Below are positions 7,688 through 15,840 of a stretch of DNA of 55,252 bases, one piece after another. The position numbers were made by a program, and so were the translations under genes. The notes under the pieces were generated by a model. The model saw only the letters and a program-made list of their open reading frames with translations, ran no database searches and was not told the DNA's origin. Within the stretch, counting starts at the first letter, position 1, and every line of letters starts with the position of its first letter. Source of the stretch: Companilactobacillus insicii (GTDB lineage Bacteria; Bacillota; Bacilli; Lactobacillales; Lactobacillaceae); the NCBI RefSeq assembly GCF_003946015.1, contig NZ_RHNU01000015.1, forward strand, positions 1-55,252, read 5' to 3'.

Positions 7688-8935
7688 TCACTTTCTAATT
7701 TGTCCGTCACCTTGAACTAAGTACTTAGTAGTAGTTAATTCGTTGGCACCCATGGGACCTCTGGCGTGTAGCTTTTGTGTACTAATACCAATCTCAGCAC
7801 CGAAGCCGAATTCATTTCCGTCTGTAAAACGTGTTGAGGCATTAACATAAACTACAGCAGCGTCAATTTGTTTCATAAACTTGCGACTTGCAGCGTAGTT
7901 TTCTGTGATGATTGATTCACTATGTTTTGTATTATATTTGTTGATATGCTTGATAGCCTCATCTAAGTCATCAACGATCTTAATTGCAATAATGTAATCA
8001 TTATATTCAGTATACCAATCATCTTCAGTAGCGGGGATGATATCAGGTACGATTTTAACCGCTTGATCATCACCACGTATTTCAACATTGTTATCCTTCA
8101 AAGTTTGATATAGTTTTGGTAGGAACTTTTCAGCAATGTCTTTATGTAAGACGACTTTTTCAGCGGCATTACATACTGATGGTCTTTGGACTTTGGCATT
8201 AATGATAATTGGCAAAGCCTTGTCTAGGTCGGCGTCTTTATCGACGTAGATGTGACAGTTACCGGCACCAGTTTCAATGATTGGAACTTTGGCTTTATTT
8301 ACGACCATTTTAATGAATTTTCCAGATCCTCTAGGAATTAGGACATCAATATAATCAGTTAATTGCATCATTTCATTGGCTATTTCGTGGCTAGTGTCTG
8401 ATACTAATTGGACTGCATTTTCAGTTATACCAATCTCCCTTAAAGCATTACGTAACGTATCAGCCAAAACAATATTTGAATTAATGGCTTCTTTACCACC
8501 ACGTAAGATTACCGCATTACCTGCCTTAAAGCATAGTCCAGCCGCATCAACCGTTACGTTAGGACGAGCTTCATAAATCATCCCTATAACTCCAAGAGGC
8601 ACACGTTCTTGGACGATATCTAAACCAGTAGTTGTAGTCCAGCCACGGTCGATTTTACCAATAGGATCGGGTAGGGCAACGACTTGCCTTAATCCATCCG
8701 CCATGCCAGCAATTCGATCTTTGTCTAACATTAATCGATCAATCATTGCTTTAGCAATGCCATTACTTTTGGCATTTTCGATATCTTTTTTATTCTCAGA
8801 AATAATATTGTCTGTATTGTCTATCAAAGCATCAGCCATTTTTAACAATGCGTTATTTTTTTCGTTAGTTCCTAGTTGTCCCAAATCAAACGAGGCACTT
8901 TGAGCTTTTTTACCCATATCAATCAAATCAATCAT
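7688..8935 (-). CDS. proA: gamma-glutamyl phosphate reductase (glutamate-5-semialdehyde dehydrogenase)
   Basis: 415 residues, the usual length. It reduces gamma-glutamyl phosphate to glutamate-5-semialdehyde with NADPH, the second step of proline synthesis. The catalytic Cys is visible in QRPSVCNAAEKV. The N-terminal SFDLGQLGTNEKNNALL and the ERVPLGVIGMIYEARPNVT block are diagnostic. RBS AGGAGGT stands before the ATG. It lies 11 bp downstream of proB, so proBA is an operon. Confidence 0.97.
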   Translation of the reverse strand: MIDLIDMGKKAQSASFDLGQLGTNEKNNALLKMADALIDNTDNIISENKKDIENAKSNGIAKAMIDRLMLDKDRIAGMADGLRQVVALPDPIGKIDRGWTTTTGLDIVQERVPLGVIGMIYEARPNVTVDAAGLCFKAGNAVILRGGKEAINSNIVLADTLRNALREIGITENAVQLVSDTSHEIANEMMQLTDYIDVLIPRGSGKFIKMVVNKAKVPIIETGAGNCHIYVDKDADLDKALPIIINAKVQRPSVCNAAEKVVLHKDIAEKFLPKLYQTLKDNNVEIRGDDQAVKIVPDIIPATEDDWYTEYNDYIIAIKIVDDLDEAIKHINKYNTKHSESIITENYAASRKFMKQIDAAVVYVNASTRFTDGNEFGFGAEIGISTQKLHARGPMGANELTTTKYLVQGDGQIRK

Positions 8936-8946
8936 GATATGACCTC

Positions 8947-9753
8947 CTAAATTTTTGTGAATAATGTTCCAACTGTATCACCTGATAAAATGTTAAAGAT
9001 AATGTCGGGGTCTTTGCCATTTGCGAGAACCATTTGTTGATTGTGTTTTAGAATTCTTTCAGCAGCCTTTAATTTAGTTGTCATTCCACCAGTACCAAAC
9101 TTAGTTCCATGGCCACCTGCGGCAGCAATGATGTCAGAATTAATTGTTCTAACACGATCGATTAATTTTGCATCAGGTACTTTGAGTGGGTTTGCAGTAT
9201 AAAATCCGTCGATGTCAGATAGCATGATTAATAGATCGGCATCAACCAAGTTAGTAACGATAGCTGATAATTGGTCATTGTCACCGAACTTTGTTAAGTG
9301 ATCCAATTCTGAAACAGTAATAGCGTCATTTTCGTTGACGATAGGAATCGCATTGGGCATCCCCAATAGGGCTTGGAAGTTGTTCATTACATTAGTATGA
9401 CTTTCAGGATAGTCTATTACGTCCTTAGTTATCAACATTTGTGCAGCACACATTCCATACTTATGAAGTGCTTCATTGTAGATTTGAATCAACTCGGCCT
9501 GTCCAATTGCGGCAACAGCTTGTTGTTGAGAGATTTTGACAGGACGACTATCGAGATGAAGAACGCCCATTCCGACTCCGATAGCACCGGATGAAACTAA
9601 AATAACATCCTTGCCGTCTTTTTTTAAAGTACTCATAACATGGGCAAGTTTGTCGATGACCTCTAAGCGAACCTTGCTATTTTGATGTATGAGGGTACTT
9701 GTACCCACTTTTATTACGATACGATCTGAAATTAGTTTGCGTTTGTTTTGCAT
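8947..9753 (-). CDS. proB: glutamate 5-kinase
   Basis: About 268 residues of amino acid kinase domain (KVGTSTLI, SSGAIGVGM, NENDAITVSELDHLTKFGDND). It phosphorylates glutamate as the first step of proline synthesis. The C-terminal PUA domain of the E. coli enzyme is absent, as in many lactobacilli. Start at 9753 chosen because TGGTGAT lies 6 nt upstream; an in-frame ATG at 9765 has no RBS. A family 1 repeat in opposite orientation begins about 18 bp upstream of this start, so the proBA promoter must lie in or beyond the repeats. Confidence 0.93.
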   Translation of the reverse strand: MQNKRKLISDRIVIKVGTSTLIHQNSKVRLEVIDKLAHVMSTLKKDGKDVILVSSGAIGVGMGVLHLDSRPVKISQQQAVAAIGQAELIQIYNEALHKYGMCAAQMLITKDVIDYPESHTNVMNNFQALLGMPNAIPIVNENDAITVSELDHLTKFGDNDQLSAIVTNLVDADLLIMLSDIDGFYTANPLKVPDAKLIDRVRTINSDIIAAAGGHGTKFGTGGMTTKLKAAERILKHNQQMVLANGKDPDIIFNILSGDTVGTLFTKI

Positions 9754-9771
9754 GTTTATCACCATTTTAGT

Positions 9772-9887
9772 AGAGAGTGGAACAAAACGGGTAACTTCCG
9801 AGCATTACCTAGGATAGTGGATTTGCCACGCAGTGGTGAAGTCACTATCCGTAGTAAGCGGAAGAAGTTGTTTTGTGTAACTCGTTT
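9772..9887 (+). repeat. family 1 structured repeat, copy B
   Basis: AGAGAGTGG to AACTCGTTT. Stems ACAAAAC/GTTTTGT, AACTTC/GAAGAAGTT, GCATTACCTA/TAGTAAGC, GGATAGTG/CACTATCC and TGCCAC/GTGG. It sits head-on to proB and to copy C; a 20-bp partial unit (about 9888-9909) separates B from C. Confidence 0.8.
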
Positions 9888-9909
9888 TGGAAAACCAGAT
9901 TGAGTTTCT

Positions 9910-10025
9910 GAAACGAGTTCCGAAAACCAGATTCCTGCGCCTGCTACGATTAAGAAATGCACCACTTCGTGGCACCTTCCTTAACCTAGGCAGTGCTCAG
10001 AATCTCCCGGTTTTCTCCACTCTCT
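9910..10025 (-). repeat. family 1 structured repeat, copy C (GCAG subtype)
   Basis: Read on the minus strand, the core is GCACTGCCTA paired with TAGCAGGC. The TTAC/GTAA pairing of copies A and B is replaced by CTGC/GCAG while the bulged A and C are kept. The element begins inside the TAG stop codon of the histidine phosphatase gene (10024-10026). Confidence 0.8.
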
Positions 10026-10647
10026 AAAACTTAAACTCCCGATTATAATATTCTAAATACATATCCTGAGTTCTCGCCAATGTTACTATTTTTGTAACAC
10101 TAGCGTTGTTCGGTTCAGGGAGTGTCATCGGATTTTGCGGTTCAACTACACCGAGTGCAGCGGCTTTTGTTGTAAAGCCGTGAGTAACGACAATGTATTT
10201 TTTATCAGGTGTATTGAGAGTCTTTTCTAGCATAAATGATTTAACACGTGCTACTACTTGTGGGAAAGTCTCACCCTTTGTTGCAACTTCAACATAGTCA
10301 GGTAGAACATCATGAAGGTGTTTATCAAAATAACGTGGATATTTTTCGCGTAATTCAGAATTTTTTTGTCCGTCCCACTCTCCATATGATATTTCGAGAA
10401 GACGTTCGTCAGTGGACATCGGTAGATTGTAGCCTTCATTTAATATTTGAGCAGATTCTAATGTTCTATTAAGAGGGCTGTGAACTAATTCGTCAGCGAA
10501 GCTAATATTAAAAACTTCGTGCAATTTTTTCATTTGACTCTTACCAGTATCGTTAAGATTACTTATGGTTGTGTTTATTGTACCTTGCTTGATATCTTCG
10601 GCATTAGCGTCTGTTTGTCCATGTCTGATGAAATAAAATTCTGTCAT
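10024..10647 (-). CDS. histidine phosphatase superfamily protein (phosphoglycerate mutase-like)
   Basis: 207 residues from the ATG at 10647, which has AGAAGGAGA in place. The phosphate-pocket motif RHGQT is at 8-12, and the second conserved His lies in VTHGFTTKA. It is too short and diverged to be GpmA, which is present at 54251. Likely a broad phosphatase acting on a sugar phosphate or nucleotide; substrate unknown. Its 5' region overlaps the serC leader promoter on the other strand. Confidence 0.85.
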   Translation of the reverse strand: MTEFYFIRHGQTDANAEDIKQGTINTTISNLNDTGKSQMKKLHEVFNISFADELVHSPLNRTLESAQILNEGYNLPMSTDERLLEISYGEWDGQKNSELREKYPRYFDKHLHDVLPDYVEVATKGETFPQVVARVKSFMLEKTLNTPDKKYIVVTHGFTTKAAALGVVEPQNPMTLPEPNNASVTKIVTLARTQDMYLEYYNREFKF

Positions 10648-10663
10648 TTTGTTCTCCTTCTGT

Positions 10664-10692
10664 TTGACTTTCTCCAATTGGATTGTTAAAGT
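10664..10692 (+). promoter_or_regulatory. promoter of the serCA leader
   Basis: TTGACT (10664-10669) and TAAAGT (10687-10692) are separated by 17 bp. It lies just upstream of the leader-peptide RBS and overlaps the 5' end of the divergent phosphatase gene. Confidence 0.6.
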
Positions 10693-10722
10693 ATCTTTAA
10701 GTTTATTGGAGGTAAATTAATT

Positions 10723-10785
10723 ATGACTAAACAATTACATTTTAGCTTAATAAGCTCCTCCTTGTCTACACGGTTATCCATGTAG
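10723..10785 (+). CDS. serine-rich leader peptide of the serCA operon
   Basis: A 20-codon ORF, MTKQLHFSLISSSLSTRLSM, with TTGGAGG 10 nt before the ATG and a TAG stop. Six of 20 residues are serine, five of them within residues 8-15, encoded by AGC, AGC, TCC, TCC and TCT; a sixth (TCC) is residue 19. It directly precedes the serine biosynthesis genes. It has the features of an amino-acid sensing leader peptide. No homologue is known to me. Confidence 0.75.
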   Translation: MTKQLHFSLISSSLSTRLSM

Positions 10786-10899
10786 GCCTATTAAACTTCC
10801 GGTTAAGCCCTCATGGATTCATGATTTTGAAGCTGTGAGGGCAATAATTCAGACTTTTGTTTGGGAACTCTCACATCTTCGTGAGGGTTCTATTTTTTT
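10776..10899 (+). promoter_or_regulatory. transcription attenuator of serCA
   Basis: Four segments can pair in alternative ways. ATCCATG (10776-10782, end of the leader ORF) pairs with CATGGAT (10812-10818). GCCCTCA (10807-10813) pairs with TGAGGGC (10836-10842). TGTGAG (10834-10839) pairs with CTCACA (10870-10875). GAACTCTCAC (10865-10874) pairs with GTGAGGGTTC (10881-10890), followed by TATTTTTTT, an intrinsic terminator. A ribosome stalled at the serine codons would leave the first segment free and lead to read-through. Normal translation would favour termination. Confidence 0.75.
10865..10899 (+). terminator. attenuator terminator before serC
   Basis: GAACTCTCAC and GTGAGGGTTC form the stem with an ATCTTC loop and a TTTTTTT tract. 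It ends 26 nt before the serC start codon, so it can only act as an attenuator. Confidence 0.85.
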
Positions 10900-10925
10900 A
10901 TTCTAAAACAAAGGTGGAAATAAGA

Positions 10926-12002
10926 ATGACAGTTTATAATTTTTCAGCTGGACCAGCTATGTTACCAAAACCAGTATTAAATCAAATTAAAGAGGACATT
11001 CCTTCATTTAATAATTCAGGTATGAGTGTCATGGAAATATCTCATCGTTCCAGCTTATTCGACAATGTAATTGGTGACGCTGAGGCGGATTTAAGAGAAC
11101 TGATGAATATACCTAATAATTACAAAGTCTTGTTTTTGCAAGGTGGCGCAACATTACAATTTACGGCGCTACCTCTTAACTTAGCAACCAAATACAATCA
11201 TATTGGATTGATCGATACCGGGCACTGGTCAGTTAGAGCTGGTGAAGAAGCTGAAAAAATTGGAACTGAAGTCACAACTGTAGCGACATCTAAAAATTAT
11301 GATTACCATCAATTGCCTGATTATATTGATGACGGCAATCAATATGACTATATTCATTTAACCACTAATAACACTATAGAAGGAACTGCATTTGATAAAT
11401 TACCAAAAACTGATCAAATCTTAGTTGGAGATATGTCTTCTAACTTCTTAGCTCAGCAATATAGAGTAGAGGATTTTGGCGCCATTTATGCTGGTGCACA
11501 AAAGAACTTGGGCATTGCTGGATTAACTGTTGTTATCGTAAGGGATGATTTGATTGGTAGTAAGGATTTGCCAAGTATGTTGGACTATCAACTACTAGCT
11601 AATAAGAACTCAATGCTCAATACACCACCAGTGTTCGCTATTTATGTAGCCGGATTAACTCTGAAGTGGCTGAAGGATATTGGTGGAATTGCCGAAATGG
11701 AAAAAATAAATCGTGCTAAATCTAATCAGCTGTATCAATTCCTAGACCAGTCGAAGATGTTTAATAATTTGATTAAGGATTCAGACCGTTCTTTAACTAA
11801 TATTCCCTTTGTGACTGGTAATAAAGAACTCGACCAAGAATTTATTAAACAAGCGGCCGCTCGTGGATTGGTTAATCTTAAAGGACATCGATTAGTAGGT
11901 GGTATGCGTGCAAGTTTGTACAATGCGATGCCAATTGAAGGTGTCACTGCTTTGGTTGACTTTTTGGATGAATTTGAAACTAAACATCAAGAGGAAATAT
12001 AA
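10926..12002 (+). CDS. serC: phosphoserine aminotransferase
   Basis: 358 residues from the ATG at 10926 with AAAGGTGG upstream. It makes 3-phosphoserine from 3-phosphohydroxypyruvate and glutamate, and is PLP dependent. YNFSAGPAMLP at the N-terminus and FLQGGATLQF are diagnostic. The PLP lysine is in YAGAQKNLG, and the C-terminus has GHRLVGGMRASLYNAMP. The serA ATG follows 1 bp after its TAA. Expression is probably controlled by the upstream attenuator. Confidence 0.97.
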   Translation: MTVYNFSAGPAMLPKPVLNQIKEDIPSFNNSGMSVMEISHRSSLFDNVIGDAEADLRELMNIPNNYKVLFLQGGATLQFTALPLNLATKYNHIGLIDTGHWSVRAGEEAEKIGTEVTTVATSKNYDYHQLPDYIDDGNQYDYIHLTTNNTIEGTAFDKLPKTDQILVGDMSSNFLAQQYRVEDFGAIYAGAQKNLGIAGLTVVIVRDDLIGSKDLPSMLDYQLLANKNSMLNTPPVFAIYVAGLTLKWLKDIGGIAEMEKINRAKSNQLYQFLDQSKMFNNLIKDSDRSLTNIPFVTGNKELDQEFIKQAAARGLVNLKGHRLVGGMRASLYNAMPIEGVTALVDFLDEFETKHQEEI

Positions 12003-12003
12003 T

Positions 12004-13173
12004 ATGACTTATCAAGTAAAAACTTTTAATGCAATTGCTAAAAGAGGGCTAGATACTTTCAGCAGTGATTTTCAAATTAATCAAACTAATAATGCGGATG
12101 CATATTTGATACGTTCAGTTAATTTGCGTGATGCACAGTTTCCTGGTTCTCTTAAGACAATAGTTCGAGCAGGGGCGGGTACGAATAACGTTCCAATTCA
12201 TCGAGCAACTGAGGCTGGTATTGCAGTATTCAACACACCAGGAAGCAATGCTAATGCTGTGAAGGAATTGGTAATATCATTGATGATTTCTGCTTCAAGA
12301 AATATTTTTGCGGCGAATGAATATTCTAACGATCACGTTGGAGCTGATATTTCTAAGCGTACCGAAGTTGATAAGACTAAGTTCAATGGTACAGAATTGA
12401 TGGGTAAGAAGTTAGCCGTTATTGGATTAGGTCATGTGGGATCACTAGTCGCAGAAGCTGCCCTAGAGCTTGGTATGAATGTTATCGGATATGATCCATA
12501 TTTATCGACAGATGCGGCATGGAACATCAACAATCACGTTGATCGTTCTAAGACAATCAAGCAAGCGGTAAAAGATGCTGATTATGTGACAGTCCACGTA
12601 CCGAAGAATAATGAAACAGATAAGTTGATTGATAGGGATGTCGTCACTGCTATGAAGAATGGTTCTATACTATTCAACTATTCTAGATTAGGGATTGTTG
12701 ATAATGAAGTGGCACTCGAAGCTGTGCTGGATAAGAAGTTAAAGTATTATGTAACTGATTTTGGTGAGCCAATTATTGCTGATCAACCTAATGTAATCAT
12801 TACTCCGCACATCGGTGGTTCAACATTAGAAGCTGAATCCAATGGGGCAACGCAAGCAGCTACTACAATTATGAGATATTTAGAAACTGGAGATACGATA
12901 CAATCAGTTAATCTTCCTGGAATGAAAGTCCCATTTGAAGCACCATATCGATTCACCATTATTCATCAGAATGTTCCTAACATGGTAGGTCAGATAACGA
13001 CAATATTGGCCAGAATTGGCATTAATATTGCGAGTATGTCTAATGCTGCTAAGAAGGATACGGCATATACAATCATTGATGTGGATAATTTGAATGATAA
13101 TAGTTCGGAATTATTACAACAAATTGATAAGATACCTGAAGTTTATCGTGCTCGTTTAATAAAACATAAGTAA
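12004..13173 (+). CDS. serA: D-3-phosphoglycerate dehydrogenase
   Basis: 389 residues. The catalytic and NAD domains fill 1-310 (GLGHVG nucleotide motif, Arg in NYSRLG, Glu in FGEP, His in TPHIGG). A C-terminal ACT domain (about 315-389, FTIIHQNVPNMVGQI) probably binds serine for feedback inhibition. It oxidises 3-phosphoglycerate to 3-phosphohydroxypyruvate, the first step of serine synthesis. It is coupled to serC. The usual Arg-Gly motif is replaced by SRLG, a common variant in this subgroup. Confidence 0.95.
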   Translation: MTYQVKTFNAIAKRGLDTFSSDFQINQTNNADAYLIRSVNLRDAQFPGSLKTIVRAGAGTNNVPIHRATEAGIAVFNTPGSNANAVKELVISLMISASRNIFAANEYSNDHVGADISKRTEVDKTKFNGTELMGKKLAVIGLGHVGSLVAEAALELGMNVIGYDPYLSTDAAWNINNHVDRSKTIKQAVKDADYVTVHVPKNNETDKLIDRDVVTAMKNGSILFNYSRLGIVDNEVALEAVLDKKLKYYVTDFGEPIIADQPNVIITPHIGGSTLEAESNGATQAATTIMRYLETGDTIQSVNLPGMKVPFEAPYRFTIIHQNVPNMVGQITTILARIGINIASMSNAAKKDTAYTIIDVDNLNDNSSELLQQIDKIPEVYRARLIKHK

Positions 13174-13246
13174 TTTACTGTCAATCTATATCTAGGATAT
13201 GTTACAACTTTTGTATAAGTATTAAAAAAGGAGGGATAATATTAAA

Positions 13247-13519
13247 ATGTATAAGGTACTTATCGTTCTCCACGATGGGGATGATTATATTAGGATGAAT
13301 AAAGTATTTGTTGAAAATATGCCAGTTGCTGGTCAATACATAATTCATTCTGATGGATTGCCATATTATGTTGAGGAAGTAACAACATTTGTTGGTTATG
13401 TAAGTAGTAAAGGTGCAACAACCATCTTAGTCGTCCATCCAGCTCCCAAGGATGCACCAGTTAATAATTTATATGGCATTGATATTGAGCGTGATATGGA
13501 TGATTCTAATAATTCTTAG
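13247..13519 (+). CDS. hypothetical protein
   Basis: 90 residues, acidic C-terminus (DIERDMDDSNNS), no signal peptide or membrane segment. The strong RBS AAAGGAGGG lies 9-10 nt before the ATG. I do not recognise the family. It lies 73 bp after serA with no terminator between, so it may be the last gene of the serCA operon; a terminator follows. Confidence 0.7.
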   Translation: MYKVLIVLHDGDDYIRMNKVFVENMPVAGQYIIHSDGLPYYVEEVTTFVGYVSSKGATTILVVHPAPKDAPVNNLYGIDIERDMDDSNNS

Positions 13520-13527
13520 TAATGATA

Positions 13528-13580
13528 TTAAAGAAGCTCGCCACGGAAAGTAATAATTATTTTCTGTGACGAGCTTTTTG
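13528..13580 (+). terminator. intrinsic terminator
   Basis: AAGCTCG.CAC.GAAA and TTTC.GTG.CGAGCTT form the stem, followed by TTTTT. It ends the serCA transcript. Confidence 0.85.
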
Positions 13581-13599
13581 AATTTGTTTTGATTTTTCT

Positions 13600-13717
13600 G
13601 AAATGAGCTACGAAATCCAAATTCCTGCGCCTGCTACAGATAAGTAATGCGTCACTTCGTGCCACCTTCCTTATCTTAGGCAGTGCTCAGAATTTACCCG
13701 GATTTCTCCGCTCTCTG
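13600..13717 (-). repeat. family 1 structured repeat, copy D (GCAG subtype)
   Basis: First of three tandem minus-strand units. Minus-strand core GCACTGCCTA/TAGCAGGC. The outer arm reads GAGAGCGG instead of GAGAGTGG. Confidence 0.8.
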
Positions 13718-13720
13718 ACT

Positions 13721-13840
13721 GAAATGAGCTACAGAAGGGCAAACCTCTGCGCTTACTACGATTAGCGACTTCACCACTTCGTGGCAAAATCACTAATCTA
13801 GGTAATGCTCAAGGTCTAAACGCCCTTCTTTCGCTCTCTG
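13721..13840 (-). repeat. family 1 structured repeat, copy E
   Basis: Second tandem unit. Core GCATTACCTA/TAGTAAGC. The outer stem AGAAGGGC/GCCCTTCT differs from copy D but stays paired. Confidence 0.8.
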
Positions 13841-13846
13841 ACTTTT

Positions 13847-13963
13847 GAAACGAGTTGCACAAAACAACTTCCTCCGCTTACTACGATTAATAGCTTCACC
13901 ACTCCGTGGCAAATCTATTAACCTAGGTAATGCTCAGAAGTTACCCGTTTTGTTCCACTCTCT
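13847..13963 (-). repeat. family 1 structured repeat, copy F
   Basis: Third tandem unit. It is nearly identical to copy I at 18209 (outer stem ACAAAAC/GTTTTGT). The near-identity of units in two separate arrays suggests recent copying or gene conversion. Confidence 0.8.
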
Positions 13964-13975
13964 GAAAATAAAAGG

Positions 13976-14130
13976 GCAGAGACCTACCACGAGTCTCTAC
14001 CCCCTTTGCGAGAATTAAGATTAAAGCCTACCACAAACCCTAATCTATAAGCAGTTGAGAAGGAGTACCACTTTTAATTAATAACTTTCGTTATTTTGTT
14101 TATACATCCCCGCCCGTATAAACATCTTTA
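13976..14130 (-). ncRNA. putative structured small RNA
   Basis: On the minus strand the segment holds four hairpins in a row: GTTTATAC/GTATAAAC, AATAAC-GAAA-GTTATT, GATTA...TAATC and AGAGAC/GTCTCT. The last two carry the same loop word GTGGTAGG, and GTGGTA occurs again at 14068. The last stem (GGGTAGAGAC/GTCTCTGCCC) is followed by TTTTATTTT, an intrinsic terminator. TATAAT at about 14134 could be the -10 box, but no good -35 is visible. No convincing ORF is present. Confidence 0.4.
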
Positions 14131-14446
14131 TTATATAGCTCAAATAACATAATATCTATATCAATTAATAAATATTTCAATAATGATAAATGATTTTATC
14201 TTAAATGTGATAGGAATTGGTCAAAATTATTTAAAACCATGCCAAAAGAAATTTATTCCCGCTTGAGCAAGTGAAAAACCCTATCAGGACGGCAATGCGT
14301 CAATTAAATATAATTTTATTATATAAAAATGAATTCCAAACCGCCAACTTTTGTTAGATAATGACTTCATGAGCTTTACAACAAGTTCTGCGCAATGAGA
14401 TACAGGGGAGTTCAATAATTTCTAAACAGAAAGGCGGGGGAATACC
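14131..14446. other. AT-rich intergenic region
   Basis: No gene or clear hairpin is visible between the putative small RNA and the small ORF at 14447. It presumably carries the promoter of that gene, but no box is strong enough to name. Confidence 0.4.
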
Positions 14447-14725
14447 TTGGAGGAAATGAGAGAGCTTAAAATGGACCGTAAAGAAATAATTCAGACGATT
14501 GAAGAATCTGTCGGAGAATTCAACATGCTTTCTGAGAGAAATCTAATCGGCATAGTTATGCAATACCTTGATCGCTTCGAAAACAGCGACTTTGAGCCAG
14601 CATTATTAGATTTTCGACGAGACTTAATTGAATACGACGAAAAAACAGATCATATTAATGAGCGTGATGTTGACGAACTTATTTTTAAGATTAATCAATC
14701 TTTTAATCGATCAAATAGATATTAG
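14447..14725 (+). CDS. small hypothetical protein
   Basis: 92 residues from a TTG at 14447, 6 nt after GGCGGGGG; an ATG at 14456 is possible but too close to GGAGG. The protein is acidic, mainly helical by composition, with no signal peptide. I do not recognise it. Short helical proteins of this size include bacteriocin-immunity proteins, but no motif supports that. Confidence 0.6.
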   Translation: MEEMRELKMDRKEIIQTIEESVGEFNMLSERNLIGIVMQYLDRFENSDFEPALLDFRRDLIEYDEKTDHINERDVDELIFKINQSFNRSNRY

Positions 14726-14756
14726 GATTGGGGCTATGGTCTCAATCTTTTTTTTA
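14726..14756 (+). terminator. intrinsic terminator
   Basis: GATTGGG and CTCAATC form a stem (one G-T pair), followed by TTTTTTTT. Confidence 0.75.
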
Positions 14757-14794
14757 TACCCTCAATCAAGTAAGATAGGAATGAGGTGATAATT

Positions 14795-15547
14795 ATGGTA
14801 AAAATTTATCGAAGGATGTTGCAAGATGTACCGATACTAGAAGTTGTTGAAGAAGAATATCGTTATAGCAGGGTTCCGCTAGTAATTTTTTATCATGGTT
14901 GGAGATCTGATAAGGAATTAGTTTTGACGCAAGCAAGAAAGCTCGCTAAGAAAAAAATTCGTGTAGTTTTACCTGATGCAATGAATCATGGGCAGCGTCG
15001 TCATGATGTTTCTTCCATTCCGTCCTTTACTTTCTGGAATAGCATTCAAGGTAATTTAGCTGAATTTGACTTGATTAAGAATTTTTATTTGAAACGAAAT
15101 TTGATTTTGGATGAAAAAATCGGTGTCGGTGGATATTCGATGGGTGGCATGACTACCGGAGCTTTATTAACGCAGCACCCGGAAATAACCGCGGCAACAA
15201 TAATTATGGGGACACCTAATCTAAGTGCTTATGCTAAGTTAGTTAGAGAATCCGCAAAAAAACATAACTTGTATATTCCTTCGGATATGAAGAGTTTGAC
15301 TAGTTGGATAGATGAGTATGATTTGAGCAATTATCCGGAAACAATTAATAAGCGTCCGCTATTGTTCTGGCACGGAACTGATGATGAGAGAATTCCATAC
15401 TCTCAATCTAAGAAGTTTTTCGATAGTATTCAAGGTAAAGAGTACGCGGAGCAAGTTGCCTTTATTACTGGATATAAAGCAAAACATCTAGTTGAAACAC
15501 GGCTTATGGATAAGATTGCTAACTTTTTTGAGTATTATTTGTATTGA
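14795..15547 (+). CDS. alpha/beta hydrolase (esterase/peptidase-like)
   Basis: About 250 residues from the ATG at 14795 (AGGTGAT 4 nt upstream). An oxyanion-type motif FYHGW is at about 35. The nucleophile elbow is GYSMGG, an acid is visible in GTDDERIP and a His in AKHLVE, the layout of prolyl-oligopeptidase-like cytosolic esterases. The substrate is unknown. It appears monocistronic. Confidence 0.85.
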   Translation: MVKIYRRMLQDVPILEVVEEEYRYSRVPLVIFYHGWRSDKELVLTQARKLAKKKIRVVLPDAMNHGQRRHDVSSIPSFTFWNSIQGNLAEFDLIKNFYLKRNLILDEKIGVGGYSMGGMTTGALLTQHPEITAATIIMGTPNLSAYAKLVRESAKKHNLYIPSDMKSLTSWIDEYDLSNYPETINKRPLLFWHGTDDERIPYSQSKKFFDSIQGKEYAEQVAFITGYKAKHLVETRLMDKIANFFEYYLY

Positions 15548-15660
15548 TTACCATAAAATATTTCATTTTATTTATTAAGTAATAGTGGTTGTTTAATTTA
15601 TGTTGTAGATGATATGATTACGTAAACAGTACTTAATTGAACGAAAGGATGTGTTATAAA

Positions 15661-15840
15661 ATGTCAACGAAGAGTTTTCAGACGGAGTTTATTTTCACTC
15701 AAAAAAGTGGCAAAAGTCTCGCTAATACATTGAGTAATATATCTGTTAACAATGAAAGTATACGAATAAAAAAAACTGTTAAATTTGTTGATAAAAAAGA
15801 TATAAAAACTATTAACTCAGTTTTAAAGGACTTTAATTAG
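15661..15840 (+). CDS. small protein, possible antitoxin of a GNAT pair
   Basis: 59 residues (start MSTKSFQTEF), with GAAAGGATG before the ATG. It is basic, with no recognised DNA-binding motif. Its TAG stop shares a base with the GTG start of the next gene, so the two are translationally coupled. In TacAT/AtaRT-type systems a small gene sits exactly here, but those antitoxins are usually ribbon-helix-helix proteins, which I cannot confirm. Confidence 0.6.
   Translation: MSTKSFQTEFIFTQKSGKSLANTLSNISVNNESIRIKKTVKFVDKKDIKTINSVLKDFN

Noticed and set aside
10753-10900. T-box or metabolite riboswitch before serC
   Set aside because: No T-box sequence (AGGGTGG) or known aptamer is visible; the serine-rich ORF plus alternative pairings explain the region better.
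13600-13963. CRISPR array
   Set aside because: The repeats are whole 120-bp hairpin units in direct contact, with no 20-40 bp repeats and unique spacers, and no cas genes.
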